Positions 1 through 6,636 of a stretch of 7,690 nt of DNA are shown one piece after another (position 1 is the first letter of the stretch; the number at the start of each line of letters is the position of its first letter). The notes beneath the pieces are model-generated. The model made no database searches, was not told the origin of the DNA, and saw nothing but the letters and a program-made list of their open reading frames with translations. The stretch comes from Bacteroidota bacterium (GTDB lineage Bacteria > Bacteroidota > Bacteroidia > Bacteroidales > 4484-276), in NCBI GenBank assembly GCA_013203545.1, contig JABMQA010000536.1, forward strand, positions 1 to 7,690, in the 5' to 3' direction. The position numbers were made by a program, and so were the translations under genes.

Positions 1-261
1 AACTGGCCCTTTCGGGGATTCCTGCTTTATCAGTTTGTATTTCATCGGAATAAAACTTGAATACAAAGGAACCTCTATTGTTGTATCGAATTCGCTGGTT
101 ACATAATAAAGGTGGTTATTTGAATCAATGGCAAAATCGCTGATAAATGCATTATTAACTGTTTTTATCGATTCGAAATCAATCTTACTTATCGCCTCAT
201 TCTTGCAGGAAATTAAAGCTAAGATTAACACGACCGCCGGTAAAAGATGTTTATTGTTCAT
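1..261 (-). CDS. N-terminal part of a secreted lipoprotein, possibly a beta-propeller (runs off left edge)
   Basis: The first 87 residues are visible; the frame is open to the window edge, so the C-terminus is missing. The start is the ATG at 261-259. The protein opens with a short basic and hydrophobic leader (MNNKHLLP, then VVLILAL) ending in a lipobox, L-I-S-C, with the lipidated cysteine at residue 19. This predicts cleavage by signal peptidase II and anchoring in the membrane. After it comes a stretch around residues 37-52 (NAFISDFAIDSNNHLYYVT) with the rhythm of one blade of an NHL/SMP-30-like beta-propeller: a hydrophobic strand, D-x-x-N-x-L-Y, then another strand. The lipoprotein call rests on directly visible features; the propeller call is inference from a single blade. 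The gene lies 229 bases downstream of the cyclase gene and probably has its own promoter. No function is recognised. Confidence 0.8.
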   Translation of the reverse strand, partial: MNNKHLLPAVVLILALISCKNEAISKIDFESIKTVNNAFISDFAIDSNNHLYYVTSEFDTTIEVPLYSSFIPMKYKLIKQESPKGPV

Positions 262-490
262 GTTTTCAAATTATAATCGAGGTTAGGACAAGGTATTTTT
301 GCTAACGTTTTGAACGAAACCCTATTTTACGGATATTGATTTTTTGTTGTGTGTTTTTTAAAGGAGGTAAATTTTTATTTTAGATTTTACTTGCCCCGTC
401 CTTCCACCACAAGCATTCCTTTGGAAAGGGCGGGGATTAACAATCAATTCTAAAGAAATCCGCAAAATCCAGAAAAATTTAAACAGTCTC
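262..490. other. Intergenic region between the cyclase and lipoprotein genes
   Basis: This is 229 bases of AT-rich DNA with no credible coding frame. It holds the GC-rich imperfect hairpin at 394-435, listed separately. The half next to the lipoprotein gene must carry that gene's leader and probably its promoter. Reading the minus strand, a stretch near 280-310 (TTTC, 20 bases, then TACCTTGT) only loosely resembles the Bacteroidota promoter pattern TTTG-N19-21-TAnnTTTG, so no promoter is called. Confidence 0.6.
394..435. repeat. GC-rich imperfect inverted repeat (hairpin), possible decayed terminator
   Basis: The left arm CCCCGTCCTTCC (394-405) pairs with the right arm GGAAAGGGCGGGG (423-435) around a 17-base loop. 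Read as plus-strand RNA, the stem has one U-G wobble and one bulged A; read as minus-strand RNA the wobble becomes an A-C mismatch. It lies about 55-95 bases past the stop codon of the cyclase gene, where a terminator would be expected. However, no run of T follows the stem on either strand, so it is not a classical intrinsic terminator. Its GC content contrasts sharply with the AT-rich flanks. It may instead be a protein-binding palindrome or one copy of a dispersed intergenic repeat. Confidence 0.5.
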
Positions 491-2551
491 CTACATCAAA
501 CGAATGATCTCCATGGGTTCAGCCCTACCTTTCAGGTTTACCACACCAAGACTTTCTGTTTTCATGCTTTTTTGATCCAGGTTTTCGAGCACCTCTTTTG
601 ATATCAGTATTTCCGAATTGAATTTTTTATTCAGTTGTTCAAGACGGGAAGCCAGAATTACGGTGTTGCCTGTTATCGAATATTGTTTGCGTTCGGCTGT
701 TCCCACGTTTCCGGTTACAATATGGCCGGCATGAAGACCGATACCCACTTTGGTATGGGGTATTTCCCCGGATTCACATTTTCCCCTCAACAAGGTCACG
801 ATCTCTAAGGAAGCGTTCACCGCATTCTGACAGTCATTGCCTGATGAGGCTGGAGCTCCGAAAGTGGCCATAAAACCATCGCCCAGAAACTGGTTGATAA
901 TTCCATGGTATTTACTGATAAGGTCGATCATAAAACCAAAGACATCGTTTTGATACTGGATGATATCTCCGGGTTCTTTGTCTTCAGCATATGCTGTAAA
1001 ATCCCTGATGTCAAGGAACATAATACAGGCAAATAATTTTTTACTGCCGGATTTGAAAGTATCCGATAACAACTCCAACGCAACTTCCCTTGAAACTTGC
1101 TGACCGAACAGGCTAATGGCCCTTTTTTTATTTTCGATCTCAAATCTGTTGCGTTCTTCAAGCAAAATGTTGGCTTTTCGCTTTTGCCTGTACCCAAAAT
1201 AAACAAATCCTGCGAGCAATAAAGTCAGGATCAACGCCACAATGAAGAACCACTTCATTTGTTCCGACTTTTTCAATTTCAGATCCTGAATGGTTTTTTC
1301 GTTGGTCATTTGGTTTATAACTGCTTCTTTTTTCTCTGTTTCATACAAGGTTCTCATTTGAGCTATTTGGTCGTTGCTGTTCTCGCTGTATATGCTGTCC
1401 TCAACTGTGGTGTACCGCCGGTAAAATTCCAGGGCCTGTTCAAAATCTTTTCGGGCGAGGTGATAGTCGTATAAATACCGGTAAGTCCCGCTTTTTAGTT
1501 GCAGTGAGTTGATGTCTTCGGATATTAAAAGGGCCTCATCCAGAAATGGGACAGCCAAATCATCCTTTCCCATGTATAAATACACTTTTGCCATGTCCAA
1601 GGAGCTGTGCACCACACCAAACAGGTCGTTTATCTCCCGGTAGATTTCAAGGGCCTGCCGGTTGTATTTCAAAGAATTTTCGTAATCGTCCTTTAAAGTG
1701 TAAATATCGCTGATGTTTCCGAGCGATGAGGCAATGCCATCTTTGTCCCCGGCAGCCTGTTTTAGCTCCAGGGATTGTCTGTGGTAGTCGAGGGCCTTAT
1801 CGTAATCTTCGAGTACGGCATATACCAGGGCAATGTTGTTGATTGCGTAGGCCACACACCTCTGGTCGTTTATTTCGCGACAAATTTCCAGTGCCTCCAG
1901 AAAATAAGGCAGACCCAGGGATTCACTTTCCCCACGCCTTGTGGAATAGATAAGACCGATATTTAAGGATGCATAGGCAATCCCCTTCTGGTTATCCAGT
2001 TCTACACAAATTTTCATCGATTCCAGAAAATTGAACAAGGCCTGATCATAATCACCCATAATCCGTAATACGTTCCCTTTGTTGTTAAGCGTTTTTTGGA
2101 GTCCATCCTTATCATCCTCTTCCTTGTAAAGAACAATGGCCAAATCGTATGCTTCAATGGCTTTTTGGTAATTGTTTATCCGCAAATAATAATTGCCAAT
2201 GTTTAAAACAGCCAATGCCTGCCCTGTTTTATAATTCAATTCGGCAGCCAGGACTTCTGCCTGTGAGGCATAATAAAATGAACTGTCGGGATTGCTATAC
2301 TCGTTTCTTTTTGAAATTTGATTTAGGATATCTACCCGATTTGTTCCAGTGATCCTCGCTAATTCAGTTTTAAGGCTGTCAGTCGCCGTTTGAGCAAAAC
2401 CAATATGACCTGCCCATGGCAAAGCGAAAATGCATAGTAGCGTTATAATAAGCATTTTGCTACTTGCCGTAAACCACTCTTTTACCAACCCTTGTCTTAA
2501 ACACGGATTCGTGAAAGCGGAGTTGGAAACTCCTTGAATTGATTTTACCAT
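491..2551 (-). CDS. TPR-containing transmembrane class III adenylate/guanylate cyclase family protein with a non-canonical active site
   Basis: The product is 686 residues. A hydrophobic segment at about 33-54, ending GFAQ, looks like a signal peptide behind a 32-residue extension. About seven TPR-like repeats follow with a period near 40 (helix-B anchors near residues 131, 171, 214, 253, 293, 333, 373). Then come a charged coiled coil (about 388-432), one membrane helix (434-454), a second short coiled coil, and a class III cyclase domain (about 505-686). The layout predicts periplasmic TPRs sensing a protein or ligand and a cytoplasmic domain making a cyclic nucleotide. Both metal aspartates are present: D514 in FLDIRDF and D558 in FLGDGF. 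Other key positions differ: Q554 at the usual purine-binding Lys, N629 at the usual Asp/Thr, and I632 at the transition-state Asn; R636 is kept. The family call is firm, activity and substrate are not. AGAAGGA seven bases upstream supports the ATG at 2551; M33 (2455) is an alternative start. Confidence 0.9.
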   Translation of the reverse strand: MVKSIQGVSNSAFTNPCLRQGLVKEWFTASSKMLIITLLCIFALPWAGHIGFAQTATDSLKTELARITGTNRVDILNQISKRNEYSNPDSSFYYASQAEVLAAELNYKTGQALAVLNIGNYYLRINNYQKAIEAYDLAIVLYKEEDDKDGLQKTLNNKGNVLRIMGDYDQALFNFLESMKICVELDNQKGIAYASLNIGLIYSTRRGESESLGLPYFLEALEICREINDQRCVAYAINNIALVYAVLEDYDKALDYHRQSLELKQAAGDKDGIASSLGNISDIYTLKDDYENSLKYNRQALEIYREINDLFGVVHSSLDMAKVYLYMGKDDLAVPFLDEALLISEDINSLQLKSGTYRYLYDYHLARKDFEQALEFYRRYTTVEDSIYSENSNDQIAQMRTLYETEKKEAVINQMTNEKTIQDLKLKKSEQMKWFFIVALILTLLLAGFVYFGYRQKRKANILLEERNRFEIENKKRAISLFGQQVSREVALELLSDTFKSGSKKLFACIMFLDIRDFTAYAEDKEPGDIIQYQNDVFGFMIDLISKYHGIINQFLGDGFMATFGAPASSGNDCQNAVNASLEIVTLLRGKCESGEIPHTKVGIGLHAGHIVTGNVGTAERKQYSITGNTVILASRLEQLNKKFNSEILISKEVLENLDQKSMKTESLGVVNLKGRAEPMEIIRLM

Positions 2552-2558
2552 AAATTAA

Positions 2559-2565
2559 TCCTTCT
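2559..2565 (-). promoter_or_regulatory. Shine-Dalgarno-like site of the cyclase gene
   Basis: On the minus strand AGAAGGA lies seven bases before the ATG at 2551. Such sites are uncommon in Bacteroidota, and the other starts in this window lack one. It favours the long form of the cyclase over the alternative start at 2455, which has no such site in front of it. Confidence 0.45.
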
Positions 2566-2576
2566 AAAATTAGGTG

Positions 2577-2743
2577 TCTTTCATTTGCAGGTAAACACTT
2601 TGCGTAGCTTCGTGACTTCATTGAGTACCTTTTAACATTAGCATCACTTTATAAGTAAAATGGCCATTATGCTCTGTATCACAGAGAAAACACAGCGTTT
2701 CGCAAAGGAAAATTGCTAACTACTTTTATCCATACATGAAAGA
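2577..2743. repeat. Nested short inverted repeats in the gap between the PKD/Lcl and cyclase genes, possible relic of a dispersed repeat
   Basis: The 241-base gap 2552-2792 has no credible coding frame. It contains a set of inverted pairs with nearly shared centres: TCTTTCAT (2577-2584) with ATGAAAGA (2736-2743), CTTTGCG (2598-2604) with CGCAAAG (2701-2707), AGCAT (2640-2644) with ATGCT (2669-2673), and the perfect palindrome AATGGCCATT (2659-2668). Their centres all fall between 2652 and 2664. Off-centre sits a tight hairpin, CTCTGT-ATC-ACAGAG (2672-2686). The wording (CACAGAGAAAACACAG, CTTTGCG, CTTCGTG) resembles the degenerate acagag/ctttgcg repeats that I recall from intergenic regions of Bacteroidota; that likeness is from memory, not a search. 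Leader and promoter of the cyclase gene must overlap this region. Each pair is short, so a chance origin of some is possible. Confidence 0.4.
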
Positions 2744-2792
2744 TGCCCAAAATTACACAAAATGCTGCCAGAAAATCCCATTAATGTCATCA

Positions 2793-4556
2793 TTAAAATT
2801 TCCGGATCGCACGAACCGGGTGATGTACATTTTTTGGGCCGGAGTACCCATACCCTTCTGCAGTATAGAGATTATACTCGGTTGAACTCCAATGATAAAC
2901 AACTCTGTTACCACCAGTTACGGATTTGAATGCATCGTAACCTAATAAATTATCATGTGCCAGGGTTATTTCATAATATGAAGGCAAAAACCAGTCGTCG
3001 TAAATACCTATCACCAGATCATGGCAAATTCTGGCTGCTATTCCGGATTCGGAGCATGCGGCAATGATTTCAGCGGTATTTTGCTCACCTGCTCCCAATG
3101 CCCTGCTATCTGCCCCCGGAATATCTGTACCCATGCATCCCCATGGGGCGCCTGCACTCTGGTCGGTTTCGGCACAAATCAAACCGTGCTCGCCGGTATG
3201 ATCAACATAAAAAACGATGCCACCTCCCCAGTGAACTCCAATACATACTTTTAAGGTAACAGCCAGATCAGTATATTCGGTAGCAATACAAGAATTTTCG
3301 GCACGAACGCTTATATTTCCACTTTGATCACCATACTTTACAGTAATACTGGTCGTACCCTGGCCACTTTCAATTGTAGCACCCGTTGGAACCTTCCAAT
3401 GGTATGATGTGGCTTCGGGTACCGGTTCAATGGTATAGGTTTTCGTTTTAAAATAACATATACTTACCGGACCTGAAATGTCTCCGGGTTGTGAAGGTAA
3501 ATCAATAATAACGGGTAAATCAGTGTATTCGCTTTGTCGGCAAGTATTTTCTGAGCGGACGCTAACATTACCACTTTGATTTCCGAAATCTACCGTGATT
3601 TGTGTAGTGCCCTGGCCGCTTGCAATGGTTGCATCCGAAGGCACCTGCCATTTGTAACCCACAGCACCCTGAACCGGGGTTATGGAGTAGTCAATTCCAG
3701 TAGCCATACAATCAGGATTTGTCGGGCCGGCAATACTTCCCGGTTGTGGCGGAATAACAATCGTTACTCCCACATCACTGTAATCACTGTTTCCACAACT
3801 ATTTTCAGTACGTACACTGATATTTCCATCTTCAACACCATAATCCACTACTATCTCTGTTGTGCCTTGCCCGCTTACCAAAACGGCATCCACAGGAATG
3901 GCCCAATGGTAGTTTCTGGCGCCGGGAACAGTATCAATCGCGTATGCAACAGCCGCTTGATTACAAATGATTGAAGTGATACCGGAAATAGTCCCGGGTT
4001 GTGGGGGAATTCCATTGGTTACAACCAAATGAGTAAACTCGCTGGCACCACAACCATTTTGAGCGCAAACACTAACATTGCCGCCTTGTGTGCCAAAATC
4101 CAATATAATTTCTGTGGTGCCCTGTCCGTTTACAATGGTTGCATCGGCAGGAACTGTCCAGTGGTAATTTTTGGAACCAGGTACTTCAGCAATGGAATAT
4201 ATAAGCCCTGTTTCATTACATTCCGGATAGGATAAACCATAAATATTATCAGGTTTTGCAGGTTTACAGGAACTAATTTCCAGATTATACCATATCGTTC
4301 CGTTAAACCCCTGAAAAACATTTTCATCGGTATTTAAAATGAATAATCCTGGGGCTGGATTATTGATTGCATCCCGTTCAGCAATCGACATTCTTGGCGG
4401 AAGGAATCCCTTTGTATTGCTCTTTACATCCAGCATTGCTGAAGAGTCCGGAGCAGAACCATCATTATTGATTCCAATATTTTGTGCAAAAACTAATTCT
4501 ATTGGAAAGATCAAAATACCCGTACAGATTACGAGCTGGAAAATAAAATTCTTCAT
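2793..4556 (-). CDS. Secreted protein with four PKD-like repeats and a C-terminal DUF1566/Lcl domain
   Basis: From the ATG at 4556 the product is 587 residues; a GTG immediately before it (4559) could add one residue but is less likely. Residues 1-24 form a signal peptide (cleavage near VFA-QN). Residues about 27-93 match the common Bacteroidota surface-protein head with SSAMLDVKS, KGFLPPRM and GLFILNTD. Residues about 97-435 are four PKD-like repeats (PKD_6 type) of about 85 residues, each with YHW or YKW, GQGTT and a C-terminal N-x-SV motif. Each repeat has two cysteines exactly 56 residues apart (113/169, 198/254, 283/339, 367/423), probably a disulphide. Residues about 440-587 are a DUF1566/Lcl domain (GGGIVFYVD, DWFLPS, YHWSSTEY, final VRAIRKF), a fold found at the tips of adhesins. 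No type IX sorting tail follows. The role is inferred to be surface binding; the ligand is unknown. Confidence 0.88.
   Translation of the reverse strand: MKNFIFQLVICTGILIFPIELVFAQNIGINNDGSAPDSSAMLDVKSNTKGFLPPRMSIAERDAINNPAPGLFILNTDENVFQGFNGTIWYNLEISSCKPAKPDNIYGLSYPECNETGLIYSIAEVPGSKNYHWTVPADATIVNGQGTTEIILDFGTQGGNVSVCAQNGCGASEFTHLVVTNGIPPQPGTISGITSIICNQAAVAYAIDTVPGARNYHWAIPVDAVLVSGQGTTEIVVDYGVEDGNISVRTENSCGNSDYSDVGVTIVIPPQPGSIAGPTNPDCMATGIDYSITPVQGAVGYKWQVPSDATIASGQGTTQITVDFGNQSGNVSVRSENTCRQSEYTDLPVIIDLPSQPGDISGPVSICYFKTKTYTIEPVPEATSYHWKVPTGATIESGQGTTSITVKYGDQSGNISVRAENSCIATEYTDLAVTLKVCIGVHWGGGIVFYVDHTGEHGLICAETDQSAGAPWGCMGTDIPGADSRALGAGEQNTAEIIAACSESGIAARICHDLVIGIYDDWFLPSYYEITLAHDNLLGYDAFKSVTGGNRVVYHWSSTEYNLYTAEGYGYSGPKNVHHPVRAIRKF
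3252..4268 (-). repeat. Four in-frame PKD-like repeats of about 255 bases
   Basis: Four tandem coding repeats lie inside the PKD/Lcl gene. Their GQGTT codons begin near 4127, 3872, 3617 and 3365, giving periods of 255, 255 and 252 bases. They are clearly alike in protein but differ widely in codons, so the duplication is old and the copies have been kept by selection rather than freshly amplified. The first copy is the most divergent: it has Cys where the others have Arg in the NxSVR motif. Confidence 0.8.
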
Positions 4557-4671
4557 CACTTTATTTTAGATTATTGTTCATTGAGCGCGCAATATAATAA
4601 ATTGTTTTCAAATCAAACATTACGTATACCAATTCAGAATAATTATATGATTTTTGACAAGTATAGCCGGC

Positions 4672-5094
4672 TTATTTTTTATAGGCACCGGCCAGGAACC
4701 CACCAAGCACGCCCATCGGGATATAGGCAATCACAAGGTCAAGAACATTAAACCAAAGGGGTGCCGGAAGATCGATGACCATAATAATTCCACCGATTAA
4801 GAAGACAAATCCAATTCCAAGTGCAAAGAGCATTTTCCGGTTGGCAGCAATCAGGGCAGCAATAATAGCCCCCACAAGGGTTCCAAGTGCATGTGCCAGA
4901 AACGGGAATACAAAGTTGATGGGTTGGAACAGGTGCATCGCGGATTTCAAACTCTCCATGCTCGAAACATCCACACCTTCAGGTGGCGGGATGATGGAGC
5001 CTCCCAGCATGACGATCCCCATGTTTACGATTCCTCCAATAACAATACCTGCTATAACAGCCAGGATGTTTCTGAGTAGTGCATTCTTTTTCAT
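4672..5094 (-). CDS. Small four-helix membrane protein of a conserved unknown family
   Basis: The product is 140 residues, starting at the ATG at 5094. Four hydrophobic helices are visible at about 9-31, 61-83, 88-107 and 114-137. A polar loop between helices 1 and 2 (about 33-59) carries IIPPPEGVDVSSMESL. The basic start (MKKNALLRN) and end (YKK) put both ends in the cytoplasm. Glycine-rich helix faces (GIVIGGIVNMG; LGTLVGAIIAAL) suggest tight packing. I recognise the pattern IIPPPEGVD ... FPFLAHALGTLVGA ... AYIPMG-LGG as a conserved hypothetical family in Bacteroidota, from memory; no function is known to me. It begins 73 bases after the stop of the ExbD-like gene, so it may be read from the upstream operon or from its own promoter; the palindrome at 5124-5138 lies in that gap. 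Confidence 0.8.
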   Translation of the reverse strand: MKKNALLRNILAVIAGIVIGGIVNMGIVMLGGSIIPPPEGVDVSSMESLKSAMHLFQPINFVFPFLAHALGTLVGAIIAALIAANRKMLFALGIGFVFLIGGIIMVIDLPAPLWFNVLDLVIAYIPMGVLGGFLAGAYKK

Positions 5095-5123
5095 ATTTGT
5101 TAGATTTTTACAAAGAAATTAAT

Positions 5124-5138
5124 TTTCATGATATGAAA
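5124..5138. repeat. Perfect short inverted repeat before the four-helix membrane protein gene
   Basis: TTTCAT-GAT-ATGAAA forms a perfect six-base-pair stem with a three-base centre. It ends 29 bases before the ATG at 5094. Both arms are AT-rich and no T-run follows, so it is a poor terminator. The position would suit an operator, but nothing in the window identifies a binding protein. It may be chance in AT-rich DNA. Confidence 0.3.
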
Positions 5139-5167
5139 CAGTAAATATAGTTGGTTTGTTTAGGGAA

Positions 5168-6610
5168 TTAATTTTTTCCGGATAAAACTTTCATAAGATC
5201 ATCGGTTAATTCATACAATCTGAAAGGGTATTTTTTCTGAACTTCTTCAATGGCATCTTCTGATATCAATTCGTTGTATTTCAACGAAAATTTACGGAAA
5301 GAATAATCATCCCTCAGTTCATTAACTGCTTTTCTTGATCCGGATAAAATTTTAAAATAGGATGAAAATTTAACTTTCCCGTTAACGAAGAATTCTATTG
5401 AATAATCCGGATTTTGAAGTATTGCCCTTCTCAGGACATCTTTGATATTTTCAATATCTACAACAGAATCGTTTACGAGGCATTGTTCATCATCAATTTG
5501 GTTGATTTTTAGGATGCTTCCATTTTTGTGGAAATAGTCATACATTTCCCGGATGTTAAACCTTTCATTTCCTAAAGCAGGAATTCTAATATAGAACGAA
5601 AACCAGGTATAAAACCTTGGGTCATATTCCGCATTGTCAGGAATTACTGCATAAGCAACCCTTGCGGGTCCGTTTGATGATAATTCATATTTTACCTTGT
5701 TTACAAAACTCATTTCTATATCCTTGTGAATATGGAAACGATAAACAATAAATCGCCTGTCGGCTTCGTGCTTGGATAATAGTATGTTGTTGATCTTTTG
5801 GCGAAATCCCTCCAATGGAATTTCCTGGCTGTTTATTACAATTATAGGTTGAGATTCTGCTGTAAAATCCTTTGGTTTGACAAGATAAATGTTAATGATC
5901 AATGATCGCATTTCTGATCGTCCATAGACATCAGAATAGGGCAGATCAAGTGAATAGTTGTGATGAATATTCCTACTGGTGATGCTATTGTTCAATGCAT
6001 TATAGTCGATCAGGTTAATTCTTGACATTCCAAATGAAACCATTGAAACGACTACTGCTGAAATAATGAACCATTTAAAGCTTTTATTCTTAAAGGTCAA
6101 CCTGATTGTGGTCCATGTCTGGAGGAAAAGGACAATGATTGCAAGAATAAACAGAAATTTATAATCCGGGTAAAAACTGAACACATAATATCCCCCACGA
6201 ATTGAATAACCAAACCAAATTCCAAATATTAGGGCAATTTTCGAAAACCAGCTCAAAAAAAACCAGTTCAGTACCCTTTGATCATTTACAATGGATGATT
6301 TCCTGTAATAAAATGTATTAAAGAATTTTTTCGGTCTGTCGATCCAAAAACTGAAACAATATGATTGTCCAAGAATGGTAGATATGTATGCGAAGAAAAG
6401 ATTGTAAAAATTTACCTCAGAATCCGTCAAGGTCCATAATTCATAAAACTCAGTTATAGATAGCATTCTGAAAACCTCCCTGCTTACATAAAATAGGGAG
6501 TAAAATCCAAACGCATATAACAGACCGATGGCTATTCCGGCAATGAACCTGAATCTTGAAACCTCAAAATAATTTATTCCGGGATGCCGGAAATTCTTTT
6601 TAAGCAACAT
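5168..6610 (-). CDS. Polytopic inner-membrane protein with two predicted periplasmic ExbD-like domains
   Basis: The product is 480 residues. Five membrane helices are visible at about 22-45, 66-90, 114-136, 150-172 and 179-197. Loops rich in Lys/Arg (RPKKFFNTFYYRKSS after helix 2; RLTFKNKSFK after helix 4) are placed in the cytoplasm, which leaves everything after residue 200 in the periplasm. Residues about 238-328 resemble the ExbD periplasmic fold: IIVINSQEIPLEGFRQKINN, then a strand and helix, then VAYAVIP. Residues about 365-468 resemble the C-terminal half of Bacteroidota ExbD proteins: CLVNDSVVDIENIKDVL, then YFKILSGSRKAVNELRD, then a KYNEL motif and a YPFRLYEL tail. Ordinary ExbD has one helix and about 140 residues. 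The ATG at 6610 lies 26 bases past the upstream stop, so the pair is probably one operon. The ExbD relation is my reading of motifs, not a search; partner and function are unknown. Confidence 0.75.
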   Translation of the reverse strand: MLLKKNFRHPGINYFEVSRFRFIAGIAIGLLYAFGFYSLFYVSREVFRMLSITEFYELWTLTDSEVNFYNLFFAYISTILGQSYCFSFWIDRPKKFFNTFYYRKSSIVNDQRVLNWFFLSWFSKIALIFGIWFGYSIRGGYYVFSFYPDYKFLFILAIIVLFLQTWTTIRLTFKNKSFKWFIISAVVVSMVSFGMSRINLIDYNALNNSITSRNIHHNYSLDLPYSDVYGRSEMRSLIINIYLVKPKDFTAESQPIIVINSQEIPLEGFRQKINNILLSKHEADRRFIVYRFHIHKDIEMSFVNKVKYELSSNGPARVAYAVIPDNAEYDPRFYTWFSFYIRIPALGNERFNIREMYDYFHKNGSILKINQIDDEQCLVNDSVVDIENIKDVLRRAILQNPDYSIEFFVNGKVKFSSYFKILSGSRKAVNELRDDYSFRKFSLKYNELISEDAIEEVQKKYPFRLYELTDDLMKVLSGKN

Positions 6611-6636
6611 TATTTACAATGCTTGTATTTCTTCCC

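Noticed and set aside
280..310. Possible Bacteroidota-type promoter (TTTC, 20 bases, TACCTTGT on the minus strand) for the lipoprotein gene.
   Set aside because: It misses the consensus TTTG and TAnnTTTG in both boxes; in AT-rich DNA such a match is easily found by chance.
361..368. AAGGAGGT on the plus strand, a perfect Shine-Dalgarno sequence.
   Set aside because: No start codon or open frame follows at a useful distance on the plus strand, and all supported genes are on the minus strand.
2781..2796. TTAATG-TCAT-CATTAA inverted repeat at the stop codon of the PKD/Lcl gene, considered as a terminator.
   Set aside because: The stem is short and AT-rich and has no T-run after it on the minus strand.
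2793..2900. A type IX secretion sorting domain at the end of the PKD/Lcl protein.
   Set aside because: The protein ends within the DUF1566/Lcl domain at VRAIRKF, with no extra beta-rich tail after it.
3576..3974. A 132-codon plus-strand open frame inside the PKD-like repeats.
   Set aside because: It lies entirely antisense to a gene with clear repeat domains, and its sequence simply mirrors the repeat period. The minus-strand frame explains the region fully.
4580..4593. Near-palindrome ATTGAGCGCGCAAT just upstream of the PKD/Lcl gene, considered as an operator.
   Set aside because: It is short with a central mismatch, occurs once, and nothing else in the window supports regulation through it.
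4775..5122. A 115-codon plus-strand open frame covering most of the four-helix membrane protein gene.
   Set aside because: It is antisense to a better-supported gene with four patterned membrane helices; the composition is what the complement of hydrophobic codons gives.
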